DNA of 38,146 nt from Fragilaria crotonensis. Taxonomy: Eukaryota; Bacillariophyta; Fragilariophyceae; Fragilariales; Fragilariaceae. A model generated the notes under the pieces. That model ran no database searches, had not been told where the DNA came from, and saw only the letters and a program-made list of their open reading frames with translations. Location of the stretch: positions 1-38,146 of the forward strand of contig JAKSYS010000606.1 in assembly GCA_022925895.1 (NCBI GenBank), in the 5' to 3' direction. Position numbers and translations under genes: made by a program. Positions within the stretch are counted from its first letter, which is position 1; each line of letters begins with the position of its first letter. Of this stretch, positions 1 to 10,618 are shown piece by piece.

Positions 1-65
1 AGTGGTTCCTTACAATTAAAAAGTCTCGGATTAGGTTACATCATTGGACCAGCTGGGCTTACCTT

Positions 66-391
66 TCAAAGGACCGTGTCAAACATGTGTCGTGAAGTTG
101 TCGCCAGCAGAAAGAGTAAGTCGACAATAGGTACTACTGGCGACGAGATTTTGCGATCGATCCTCTCCCAAGCTTCCAGTTTAAGCTCCTTCAAGTCATC
201 AAGATCCGTGTCCACGAAGGAATCGCGTCAAGAAGAATGGCGGCAACGCGATCCAGCAGTAACACGGTGCTCGCCCGTTGCGGAGCAGTCACTGGAATTG
301 AATCAATACGATGAGACGTTCTTGTACTGATTTGAGTTTAGTTCGTCAATTGTTTCATAGAGCGTCTGGATTTGTAAGTTTTGGAGGCCAT
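66..391 (-). pseudogene. Unknown gene fragment, copy 1 of a diverged pair
   Basis: Read on the minus strand, an ATG at 391 opens a reading frame beginning MASKTYKS. After one or two frame breaks it continues as DRVAAILLDAI, then VDTDLDDLKELKLEAWERID, and ends at the TGA at 66-68. The sequence at 1799-2082 encodes a related protein in the same orientation (DHIAAILLRAI, VDEDLDYLKE). Similarity at protein level in the same frame across both copies is the evidence that this is or was coding. The total is about 105 residues, mostly helical and charged near the C-terminus. I do not recognise the family. The frame breaks (in-frame stop near 342, shift near 200) suggest a relic or a sequence error. 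No intron boundaries are clear. Confidence 0.45.
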
Positions 392-1798
392 TGTGGAATT
401 CATGGGGTTACACACAGAAACGAGAACACCTGCGGCGTTCCTTTGTCACAAAGAATGCTTTGCGGATGCCTTTCCTTAAATGGATGTGAAACACATCATT
501 TTCGTTCCACCCTATGTATGTGAGTTATCTACGAATGTGCATGCGTGCATGCCACGCATGATGAGATGTCGACAGTCGAGCCATGTCACACTCGTTCAAC
601 TTGCAGGTTGATGTCGGATTCAGTGGCTCGACATAAAACGGACATGATGTTTATGGGGATTGGTTCTGCATGCAATGCAGCAAGCACATTATTTGCGATA
701 TCCTAAGTCACTCGAAAGGCGATCAAACATTATCTCGGAACTATATTGCAATTGCAAACGGCGTGCGACTAATACTTTTCTACATTAGTTTGCTTAGCAA
801 TTGCTACTTGTACTCAGCACACTCACACTAAAGCAGTAAAGACTAACGTGATGGGACATTAAATGGAATGATACAAATTCGAGCAGTTGTGTACTCGCAA
901 GACATCCTCTGTACTCTAGTATCACATTTAATTGAGAATGTTCCTCCACGCCTTAACGAGCTTGAGGTAAACAGAATAAGGGATGCTGCGATGGGCCTCT
1001 TTTGACGAACGCCCTCAGGGCAAAGTACAATATGCAATACCGATGCGTGAAGTGAGAGCCCACGTTCGTTTTGTACACGTTTAACATTTTGTGTTTGTAA
1101 CAAAGAACTCATTACGTATGCCTTTCGTCGTCATTTTTCACGCGCTTGTCGCGCTGTAGACTGTAGACTGACGAAGGTCTGATAGGGAGGTTGATGCCAC
1201 GTGTGTTGAAGTATAGAAAACAAATGACAAATTCAAATGCTTGAAAGACTGAAGTGCTGAGTTCGTCTTGCTTATAAACCAAGTACTGCATCGGAAAGGC
1301 GCCTAGAGTAAGCGGCACAGGGTTGGCATAGAATGGGGGCTCTGCCTTTGCCGGACCAGACGGCTGCCTCATGATATACAAACTTCCTAACATTTATGTC
1401 TGGGGTACTTGTTCCCTCTCCACAGTTTCCTGGTTCTGGTCCTTTTTCTCCTGGTGGGCATAGCATCACGGGCATGGCACCGTGATTCTTGGCCTTGCAA
1501 CCTTGTCAAAGTAGAACAGTCATCCCTTCCTTTGATCAGTCGCTGAGTTTCCCCGTATTTCTAGAATCGCATTTGCACCTACCGGTAGTAGCATCTACAA
1601 GGTGCCGTGTCACTCAGCCCTTTCATTTTCGAGGAAATATGATATTAGAAGATTAAACTTCACTTCATGGAGAACCGTGATGCCTTCCAAGGAAAAGTCA
1701 CGGACTGAGTCCCATCATTGGACTATCTGAAATGATCTGATGAAGAACCCTATTAGGAGGAGTCGTTGGCAGCCTCGCGGGAACAGGGCGATAACGCG
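392..1798. other. Intergenic stretch between the two repeat copies
   Basis: About 1.4 kb with no gene I can support. Two overlapping minus-strand frames at 843-1475 are open but their translations look like no family I know and switch frame against each other. The stretch has mixed composition and no strong repeat. Confidence 0.5.
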
Positions 1799-2082
1799 TT
1801 ATTTATGGTGACCAGATTTCGATTGGTCGTCGCGCAAGCTTTCAGAATTAGTCTCCTTCAAGTAATCAAGGTCCTCATCCACTAAGGCAATCGCTCTAAG
1901 AAGAATGGCGGCAATGTGATCCAACTGTGACACGGTGCTCGCATGTTGTGGAGGAACCCTTGAAATGAATCAATTCCTTGAGACGTACTTATTCGACCTT
2001 CTTCCCGTGTTCGTTCCCCTTGTTTTCGGTTCGTCAATGCTGATGTGAGAGCTTCTGGAGATGTAGGGTTCTTGGAGGCCAT
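1799..2082 (-). pseudogene. Unknown gene fragment, copy 2 of a diverged pair
   Basis: Minus-strand ATG at 2080-2082 starts MASKNPTSPEALTSALTN. After a frame change near 1955 the product reads STVSQLDHIAAILLRAIALV and DEDLDYLKETNSESLRDD, ending at the TAA at 1799-1801. It parallels the copy at 66-391: both have MASK at the start, IDS in the middle, a conserved AAILL..AI.LVD.DLD.LKE segment and a short charged tail. The shared protein-level pattern with many silent differences suggests past selection on an encoded protein. The length is about 94 residues. The function is unknown and the frame break makes a relic likely. Confidence 0.45.
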
Positions 2083-3417
2083 GGTGATTTCCTTGATTCT
2101 TGAATTTCGGTGATGGTGAAAACTTATGGAACTGCAAACAAAATGAGTAGTACCATACTCAACCTCGTAGTTGACGTCGGTCGAGTTCCGTTACCAGTAC
2201 CATATTTGCTCACAAAGAACAAAGAATGCATTCATGTTCGCTGATTCTTTCAATTGTATACTGCGTATGAGTACTCAATACTGGTACCTGGTATGTCCAG
2301 TTTGTTTACTGCTCGTGTAAGGGATTACTCCGGAGTCCGGGTAATTTATGCTCGGAATACAGTACTCTAGTACTACATTTACAATGACATACGTACAGTA
2401 GGACCTGGACATAACCCTTTGAGTCGTGAGTAATACCGATAGTCCGATAGAGTAATCCACTACTAGTAGTCCGAGTACTTGAATACTACATCTACTTGTT
2501 CGCGGTACTGAAACCACAGCTTTTGGCTGTAAGCAGTATCGGGTTTGTCAATTGCAGTGTTTCATCCCGTCGTTATGTACGACACGCTGTACAGGACCCT
2601 ATGGTAACGGTAGATACGTGTCCCAGATACTCCGAGATCCGTGTCCTCCAGCCAGAACAGCACGTTTTACATAGCGGAGTACTAGTAGCTAGCTGCCGGT
2701 ATGCATAGTATGGTGACGACGGATCAATCCTGTCTGGAAGAGTTGGCGGCGCACAGTATCCGGGATCAGAGGCGAGTATACGTATATGCATAGTTTTATT
2801 CGTACTGAGATTGTAGTGCGTAGCGGACGTATTTACAAACGCAGAAATGCACAGGACACCCTACTCGACAGTGGACAGTACCGGTACACCAGAGAAACGG
2901 AACGAATCCGATTTATGAAACAAACGATTCGGCCTCTATCCTATGCATGGTCGTACAGTACCATACCAGAACTCTAAGGACAAGTACTGGTACCGGTAGT
3001 ACCGGTATGGTGCATCAATTCTGGAACTAAAAGTACGGTACAGTACTTGCCATGCGGTTTGTATGCATACTTGGGCGTATTCTAAGGTACAAGTACTGAG
3101 TACTCAGTACGGATTACGACACTCCGTAGTAGTAGCTGGTACTTGTAGGCCAAATCTACGCGCTGTCTATGATCTTGTGTGATCTCCCAGTTTTGGCTCA
3201 TGGAATACTATACCGGTCGTGTATATAAATATATGGATTGAAAGTGTACAAAAACAAAACGTTTTCTTGTATTCCAGTATTGTTTTATTTGTTCGGAGTA
3301 CTCAGTGCTCATTTTCTCTTTTCTTGACTTCCATTTTTGGACAGATGGGACACGTCGTGTTGATCACCAATTGTGACAAGTACAAGGTAGTTGTAGCATA
3401 GCTTGGAGCAAATATCA
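2083..3417. other. GTAC-rich intergenic region
   Basis: About 1.3 kb without a credible gene. From about 2270 to 3320 the sequence is saturated with short palindromes built on GTAC (AGTACT, GGTACC, CGGTACA) and with TAC/GTA/CTA/TAG triplets on both strands. Open frames here are short by-products of that composition. Confidence 0.7.
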
Positions 3418-4685
3418 ATGGTTAGTTCGATGCGTCGTGTCGTCGTGACCGGCATGGGTGCCATAACTCCGCTGAAACACACTAACAAGCTCCTGGAAGT
3501 CGCTGGTTGCAAATGAATCGGGGTGACGACTCTCGAGGAAGCCCTCAGACATCAGTTCCTGAGTGACGAGAGCTTTTCTCGAAGTGGAGACTGCAGAGGC
3601 GTTGCCCTGTCATGTGGCCGCTCCCGTCAAGGAGTTAAACAGAATCCAGAACTGCAAGATTTGTTGAATTTGCCCTCAAGCAGGTGCTGAAGCAATGGCA
3701 CAAGCCGACTTGGAGAATTATCTCAATGAGACTGGCTACAACGACCGAGTCGGAGTTTGTGTTGGAAGTGGCATGTCGAGCGTCCGAGAAATTGTCGAAG
3801 CTGCGCGATGTGTGGACCACAACGGCCTTCGAAGATTGACGCCGCACTTCGTTCCGAGGTCTTGACCAATTCAGCAGCTGGGAGACTAAGTATGGAGTAT
3901 CACCTTCGAGGACCGAACCTCGCGCCGTCGACAGCATGCGCCGCAGGTGCTCACGCCATTGGGGACGCTATGAGGTGCATACAATTCGGCGATGCTGATG
4001 TTATGCTAGCAGGTGGTGCCGAGGCCTGTATCGATCCTCTCAGTATGGCTGGTTTTACTCGACTACGAGCACTTTCGTCAAACCCCGCCCGAACTCTGCC
4101 TCTAGGCCGTTTGATTCTGCACGTGATGGTTTTGTGATGGGAGAAGGTGCAGCAATTTTGATTCTGGAAGAATTAAACCATGCGCAACAACGTGGTGCTC
4201 ATATCTTTGCCGAACTGTGCGGTTATGGCAAGTGGAGATGCCCATCACATTACATCTCCAGACCCAACGGGTAGCGGTGCAATTCGTGCCATGACCATGG
4301 CCCTCCAAAAGCTGATATGCTACAAGATACGTCAACCGTCGACTACGTGAATGCGCACGCAACATCGACCCCAATTGGAGATGAGATTGAGGCCCGTGCC
4401 ATTAACTCCTTGTTTGGGTCGAATTTGTTAGTGAGTGGAACTAAGGGTGCAACAGGGCATCTACTTGGCGCTGCAGGAGCAGTGGAAGCCGCCTTTACCG
4501 TTCAGGCACTGTCCACTAAGGTGATTCCTCCGACACGGAACTTGGAAGTCATTAGCGAGTCTGAGAAAGCAATCTTTCAACATGTGACAGAAGCAATGCC
4601 GAAAGATGATATGGTCGTCGCGATGACAAATAGTTTCGGATTTGGAGGAACGAATGTGTCTCTCGTCTTCAGGGCATGGCGATGA
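3418..4685 (+). pseudogene. 3-oxoacyl-ACP synthase (OXSM/FabF type), broken by multiple frameshifts
   Basis: This is a condensing enzyme of type II fatty-acid synthesis, most like the mitochondrial OXSM/FabF group. It would join malonyl-ACP to a growing acyl-ACP. The start at 3418 or 3430 gives MRRVVVTGMGAITPL, the canonical KAS II N-terminus. Across frames follow VGVCVGSGM, then the active-site Cys in STACAAGAHAIGDA (about 3933-3975), [18 protein letters not shown], the first catalytic His in NAHATSTPIGDE (about 4351-4386), the second in GATGHLLGAAGAVEAAF (about 4447-4498), and the terminal NSFGFGGTN. All three catalytic residues survive, and the length (about 420 codons) is normal for the family. 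About eight small indels disrupt the frame, near 3473, 3521, 3575, 3650-3690, 3862, 4103, 4230 and 4310. The frame cannot be translated as given. No targeting presequence precedes the MRRVVVTG start. It is a decayed copy or poorly resolved sequence. Confidence 0.85.
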
Positions 4686-5885
4686 GGTTAGCTCAGACGA
4701 GTGTGTGATCTCACTTTTCCCTTTCCTACCTTCTTCTCAGTGATCACTCCTTGTACTGATGCCCAAGTATACCCTCATAGGTGGGGTTGATGTACTGGTT
4801 CGGCGTGAATTCTTGCCGGTTCCCTTCCATAGCTAGGTGAATGATTGCATTTGCGATCATTTGCCAGGGCGGTGGAGACTATTCTGCCTTTCGAACCCCG
4901 CATTCTTCACTGCAGAGGATTGCATGGAATTTTATTAGGTTGACAACGCGTAACCTTAAAGGGTGGTTGCTAACTTGTTACCACTCAAGGATGCCGTGGG
5001 ACACGAAGTCCGACGACAGAACAATGCTTAGATGAGCCGATGGATTGAATTATAACCCAGCAGAGGACCCATGTGCACGGCTCTAGCTCTAGTTTCATCA
5101 CTTGACTCAGCTGGCACATTCTGCACTTGGGAAACATGACTTTGAAGCAATGACATGATAGTGGCTTCCAAGCGAGCCCATCTTCTCGTACTATGGGAGG
5201 GGCATAGTCGCGTTAAGCACCAGTAGCCATAATCCTGGATAGCACCTGTCGGACTGACGTGGATATCTCATACAATACATCATACCGCCATCATGCCAGC
5301 ATCCCATAAACCAGCAGATCAGGTCGAGGCATGTACATTCAACCAGGCTGCAGTTTCACATACCCATTAGACTTCACATCATCGTTCGAGAAAACATCTT
5401 AGTGTGCGGTTTTGGGAGAGTACAAGTACTGCTTTTCGTCGCTCTGTTGCTATGACTCTCATGACTCATGTGAGGACTCAGGTGCGCGAGTGCAGTATTA
5501 TGGTACTGCTATCATAGTATTGATATTTACTGTACTGTACACATAGTACTGTTGTAGTCTTAAGACAGTCTACCCCACATTACCGTTGTCACCGGATACC
5601 ATGAGTCCGGCGTCTGGCGTACTTGGACTATTCCATTTGTTAGGGAAGCATGCATACATAGAATTGATACAAAGTATGCATACACGTAGAAAAGGAGGAT
5701 TGTTGGATTGGTTAGTCGCTGGAGGTCAGCGCGCCATTTTCGTTTGCACATACGTAAAAGTGGATAGTGCAGATTTCATTTCTGCTCCGCCTGGAAGGAC
5801 TTCATCATTCGCCGGTATTACAAGCCGTACATCAGTCATTAAAGTCGTCGTCGATCAATAGAATCAGCTCAGACTTTGATCATGA
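4686..5885. other. Intergenic region upstream of the SAMHD1-like gene
   Basis: About 1.2 kb with no gene I can support. A GTAC-rich patch lies at about 5400-5560. Open frames at 5560-5861 overlap on both strands and show no family signature. Confidence 0.5.
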
Positions 5886-5974
5886 ATGGCCATCAACACA
5901 ACGATGCTGCTTTTGTCATTCAGCATCACACAGACGCAAGATACAGAGCCAACACCAAAAGATAAAGGCAAGAC

Positions 5975-7916
5975 TTGGACCGAACCTCAGGTACGTTCTC
6001 GCTTCCAGCACTTCGCGCCATAACAATGCCATGGAAGCTGACCTCTACATCCTTCAACATCAGATTCCTGCCAGTCGATCCCAGTCGTACTAACGATGAG
6101 ATTCACACGACGATCGAATTTTGTCCAGTCATGAGGACGATCGTAGATACTCCTCAGTTCCAGCGTCTTCGAGGGTTGTGTCAACTTGGAACAAGCGAGC
6201 ACACGTATATGAATGCCAATCATCGGCGCTTCGAGCACTCCATCGGGGTTGCGCATCTCGCCAAAAGAATGGTAGAGCGCATTAGAACCAGGCAGCCAAA
6301 GTTGAATATCACTGACAAAGACGTCCTTTGTGTCAAGTTGGCTGGGTTGTGTCACGACCTCGGACATGGTCCCTATTCGCATGTATTTGATAGCACCTTC
6401 CCAAATCGACTGGAGAAACATCTCAAGAGGAACCCAGAACTTTTGAAGTATGAAGGATTACCCGAAAAACCGCATGGATGGGAGCATGAAGACGGTTCTT
6501 GCATGATGATTGATGCCATGCTTGCCGGACTTGGTTTGGCGATTGATGAAGATAATCTCGATGAGCCTCTGAAACAAATCGGAGATGGCGTCGCTGCTTC
6601 GTCTTTTCGCGTCTACGATGCGCTTGATGTCAACGACAACGACTCGTCGCGTAAAACCCCGAACACCGACTTAGTCATGACATCTCGAGATTGGATCTTC
6701 ATAAAAGAAATGATTCTCGCCAAACCCCATTGGTATTCACCGCGACACCCACTGCCAGATGAATCGGGCTTTGTTGGTCGTCCTAAACGATATCAGGAGT
6801 TTTGTATGACATCGTTTCGAATCGACATTCAGGTTTGGATGTCGACAAGATTGACTACTTTGCAAGGGACCATCGACGTGCCTTCAGAGGCAGCGGTGAA
6901 ATTGATTTTAGGTTGATAGAAGAGGCGGTGGTTGCGTGGGGCCTTTGTCCTCGTCCAGACATGTGTTTCTGCTGCGACAAATACCCTCAACAGCACTTGA
7001 TGATTTGCTATCCAGAAAAGTGCGCCGGTGTGTATCATTCTTTCATCATCGCTTCAAACTACATTCCACCGTTTACACCCACAAGACAACACAAGCGTCA
7101 ACATTCATGATTGCAGATATCATGGCCTTGGCCGATCCATACTTTCGATTGCCGCCATTTGCTTTCGGACAACCTCTGCCTCTCAGTCGTGCCATGTGTG
7201 ACCCTCAAGTCTATGTGAGAATGCGAGATTCAATCATTGATTTGATTGAGTTCAATCCTGACCCTCGACTCAGGCCTGCACAGGACTTGATTCATCGATT
7301 GCGCAAACGTGATCTCTACAAGTGTGTAGCAGCACGAAAGATTGATTTGGACAATGAATTGGATGCTATCCTGTGGGCGAAGTCGGAGGAAGACATAGAG
7401 CAGGAGCTCCTTCAAGTCCGTGGCATTTACGAGAACGGTGTCGGCCTGGTAAGAAATGACGTTCTCGTGGAACGGAGAAAGATTCATATGGGCGCGAAAG
7501 ACTGCAATCCGCTGCTCCTCATGCGATTTCTACCGAAACGAGACCTGCGTTTGCTTGTCAATCCGTTCGATGACCTACCAGAAGCGCTTGAGGCCTCACC
7601 GGCCGAGTACGCCGCGCACCTTCCCAAGGTCTACCAAGAAAACAGCATACGTATCTTTTGCCGCGGTTCGGAAACGAAGTGCCAACTGCTTTGTCATGTT
7701 TTCGAGGCGTGGGTGTCAGAGTGTGAGCAGCAGTACACCGGAATGATTCATACCTTCGACGAGCAGCCTTTTGCTGCAGTCCAAATCGATGATGCTGAAG
7801 CATTGACGCAGGAAGAACCAGACCCAATGCTCAGTCCTCAACCGTTGTCAGAAACATGCAGCATACTAGTCTATCCACTGGCAGCGCGCGCGAGCAGGCT
7901 GAGTCTACGATACTAA
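5975..7916 (+). CDS. SAMHD1-like HD-domain dNTP triphosphohydrolase, two frameshifts
   Basis: This protein probably splits dNTPs into deoxynucleoside and triphosphate, as SAMHD1 does. Similarity starts at NDEIHTTIEFCP (about 6094) and runs through DTPQFQRLRGLCQLG. The metal ligands are His in NHRRFEHSIG (about 6220-6250), the HD pair in LCHDLGHGPYSH (about 6348-6383) and Asp in DVDKIDYFARD (about 6838-6870). Downstream are HHRFKLHSTVYTHK, IADIMALADPYFRL and a C-terminal region with PAEYAAHLPKVYQENSIRIF. No SAM domain is visible. The frame changes twice, at 6799-6803 and at 7040-7044; restoring one T to a short T-run repairs each. The N-terminus is uncertain: ATGs at 5882 or 5886, and a possible intron with donor at about 5991, would give a longer first exon. 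The length of about 640 codons is close to the family norm. The function is inferred from strong motif conservation. Confidence 0.85.
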
Positions 7917-8133
7917 GCTTTCGTGATGCTGTCAACGACCGCACTGCTGCAGAACTATCATCGTATTAGGACATGCTAGGACCGTTGTCTAGTCGTAAAG
8001 TGATCGTAACTATGACAACAAGAGCATAACCACACATGATGGTACCACTTTGTAGCGGTGCAGTGCTCGCATTCACGACGACTTCATCCTTAGTGCATTC
8101 ACCTCAATGACTAGCAATCCCTGGCACAACGCA

Positions 8134-9050
8134 CTAACTGTACATGGCCTCGAACGCAGATTCTTCGGTTTCGTGATGCCTGTACGACCTCTTCCTAAAG
8201 AAATCGTAAATCATTTCCGTCGTAGATTTTGTTTCTTCATTGGCTTCATCCTCCGAATCTATGCTTTCCCAGGAACCTTCGTCATCATCATCATCATCAT
8301 CATCATCGTCTCCCTGTACTTCACTTTCAATCTCTTGAGTTGCTTGAGAAATTCCAGTGACGATTTCTCCTTTTAATTTGGCGTCAATGATTTGACAAAA
8401 TCTCTCCTCCGCGGGACCTGGAATACACAAAGGTATCGATTGACACCATTTGCGGTGCTGGCCTGAATCCCTCTTTCTGTGTTCATTGTTTCTGTACATG
8501 GCGACCTTGCAATCACACAATTTCGTCACTTGCAGTTTAGGTTTTTGCTCTTCCACCTTTCCACTGAGCTTCCACATCATGAGCGACACCGAGTTGTCGA
8601 CAGAGCAATCATCACACCAACATCGCGCTCGTTCATCAGGCCAAAATGATCGAGGGAGAAATTTCGCAATGTGACCAGCAATATCTTGAGGCAAACCAAG
8701 ACGATTCGAGCAAAGGAACAATGTTTGCACAGCGGCTCGAAATTGAGATTGAAATGAATGGTGGCGTCCGGGACTCCAAGGAGCATTCCAGGCCTGAACA
8801 AGCTTGAGTAGCGTGAAATCGTAACGCGCCGATAGATGCACAGAAGAAACAGGTTTTTTATCCTATGTGCAGAGTCAGACAATGCAAAAAAGGATTTCGA
8901 GATGCGAGATAGAGACAGTACCCTTACCTCGTCATACACCCACACAAGCGATGCCTCGTCATCGTCGTCGTCGTCGTCGCCCACCGGGTAGTTATGCGTA
9001 TCACTGAAAAACAAAAACGGATCGTGTCCAGTTATTTCACCCCCAACCAT
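8134..9050 (-). CDS. Unknown protein with F-box-like helix, Cys/His cluster and Asp tracts
   Basis: The gene has two exons, 9050-8928 and 8862-8134, separated by a 65-nt GT-AG intron (GTAAGG donor, CATAG acceptor). The intron joins VWVYDE to DKKPVSSVHLSARYDF in phase 0. The ATG at 9050 is the first after an in-frame stop. The protein is about 283 residues. Exon 1 has a seven-Asp tract. Exon 2 holds a leucine-rich stretch (LGLPQDIAGHIAKFLPRSFW) that resembles an F-box or an F-box-like helix pair. A Cys/His cluster follows (CWCDDC, CDC, HRKWC) that could bind zinc. A ten-Asp tract encoded by a trinucleotide repeat follows, then an acidic tail. I do not recognise the family. Similar acidic proteins appear to be common in diatoms, but that is recollection, not evidence here. 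The 9177-10480 gene lies in the same orientation upstream. Confidence 0.6.
8281..8309. repeat. (ATC/GAT)n trinucleotide microsatellite
   Basis: About nine or ten ATC triplets. On the minus strand they encode the Asp tract of the gene at 8134-9050. A second tract at about 8957-8980 (GTC/GAC units) encodes the Asp run in exon 1 of the same gene. Length variation here would change the protein without shifting frame. Confidence 0.85.
8863..8927 (-). other. Intron of the 8134-9050 gene
   Basis: A 65-nt GT-AG intron on the minus strand with donor GTAAGG and acceptor CATAG. Removing it joins two open frames in phase 0. Confidence 0.65.
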
Positions 9051-9176
9051 ACCAAGCAGTCGCCATAGCCGCAGCCTGCTCTATCAACCGAGGCCAGATC
9101 TCTAGCAAAAACTTTGATAACGTCAAACACATCGTTTGGAACACGAGGGTAGCCGCTATAGATGCCTGATCGGTTC

Positions 9177-10480
9177 TCACCGATTCCCACCTTGCCAAGT
9201 TCCGATTCCCTCCAGGTAAAAACCTATCTGTTGCGTAGTTGATAGCGTTCGCATATCTGTCTGGAGAAATGACAGAGGAAGACCCGGCGATATGAAGTAT
9301 GGGCTGTCAGCTTCTTGATAATCCCAATCGTGTACGTACGCCCCAATGAACGATGCGACAATCTGGCTGCAGAACTCGACAGAATCGTACTTCGCTGGCA
9401 GCCTTCGTACTGATGTCTCTCCAATGAATACAAGGGTGCCGATTGAGTTGCAAAATGAGTTCATAACTTGGCTCGATTCAAATCTTCGATGCCTATTGAT
9501 CCCAGCTTGTCGAGATAGGGCAACAACAAACTCTCTCATGACCTTATACGGTATGACTTCTTTGATGCTGTTTTCCTCTGAGTCGTCGTCACTGTCGTCA
9601 TCGTCGTAATCCGTCATCTTCCAAAGATAGATTGCCTGCTTCAGCTTGGCCTTGCGTGACTTAGATGGCAACGACCCAATGTTAGTAACTATCTCGTCAT
9701 CCTTCTCTCCGGCACTCGGGTTGGCCGTATCCAGAGTTATCTTGAAAAAGGCGCACAACAGGTATGCATGCTCCAAGGTGAACTCATCCAGACCTGTACA
9801 AAGTGCCTCACCGAGAATGAGCTCTATCCGTTGCCAATCATTGCAGCTGTGGTCATAATGATCATCGACGGATTGGTCTACGCCACGTCTCACGTCGCAG
9901 CGACCGTTGCAGATGACCCTATCCAATAAGAAACAAGCGATGACATCTCTGTAGAAATTGACGTCTTGGAAACACTTCCAGTCTCTAGCATGCTCCAGAA
10001 GTTCTGCTGTCAATTTGTGGTCACGTTGAAAGTCTGCCATGGAGTGTTTCAGCAGTCGTAGAAGAACTGCATCACGTTCTGGAAAGTCCGAAAGACTGAG
10101 CAACGATGTTTTGATCGAAATACTCGTCCAATCGCCCTCATCGGAAGAGTCAAGCGGGCTATCGAGGCCATTGCTAGCAGAATCATCATTGTGTGTCTCA
10201 TAACAGTCCAGCATGGCATAGCAAGCAGGGTGGTATGGGAAAGAGACGTGTCCTCAACTATCCCGGCGTCGTTTACGTAGTTCCGGCGTAGCAAACATCG
10301 TGATTTATCGTCATCTGTTCGAACCATTATGGTTTCTTCATACTTTGCAACTTCTTCGTCCCAACACTTCTCCAATTCACGCATCCCATTCTTGATTTTC
10401 TGTACAGCACGGAGCACCTCGATTTCACGAATGCGTCGATACCCAAACATTGCCTCTTCCTCACTAATTTCTTCGGCCAT
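9177..10480 (-). CDS. Unknown acidic protein, interrupted by a 5-nt insertion
   Basis: The larger part, 10214-9177, is an open frame of 345 residues (MLDCYETHNDDSASNG at its start). A second frame upstream on the same strand, from an ATG at 10480 (MAEEISEEEAMFGYRRIREI) or 10618, ends in TTLLAM just where the first begins. At 10215-10219 the sequence GGCAT looks like an extra copy of the adjacent GCAT motif. Removing these five bases fuses both parts into one protein of about 430 residues. The N-terminal part looks helical (REIEVLRAVQKIKNGMRELE). The middle carries an acidic tract (YDDDDSDDDSEEN). No known domain is seen. It lies 126 bp upstream of the 8134-9050 gene in the same orientation, so the two may be related in function, which is only an inference. 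The ATG at 10480 is preferred because composition changes upstream of it. Confidence 0.6.
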
Positions 10481-10618
10481 GATATTCGCCTCCAAACTGG
10501 AATGATGCCAACAGACTGGACTAGGGTGACGTGACTCTGCTGAAGCTCGTTTGTTTGTCGCGGAGTAGCAGGCCCTAGCAAGTGCTCGTTGCCAATCTTG
10601 CTTTCGGCCTCGGTTCAT

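Noticed and set aside
5987-6421. 144-codon minus-strand frame opposite the SAMHD1-like gene
   Set aside because: The plus strand carries conserved HD-domain motifs at the same place.
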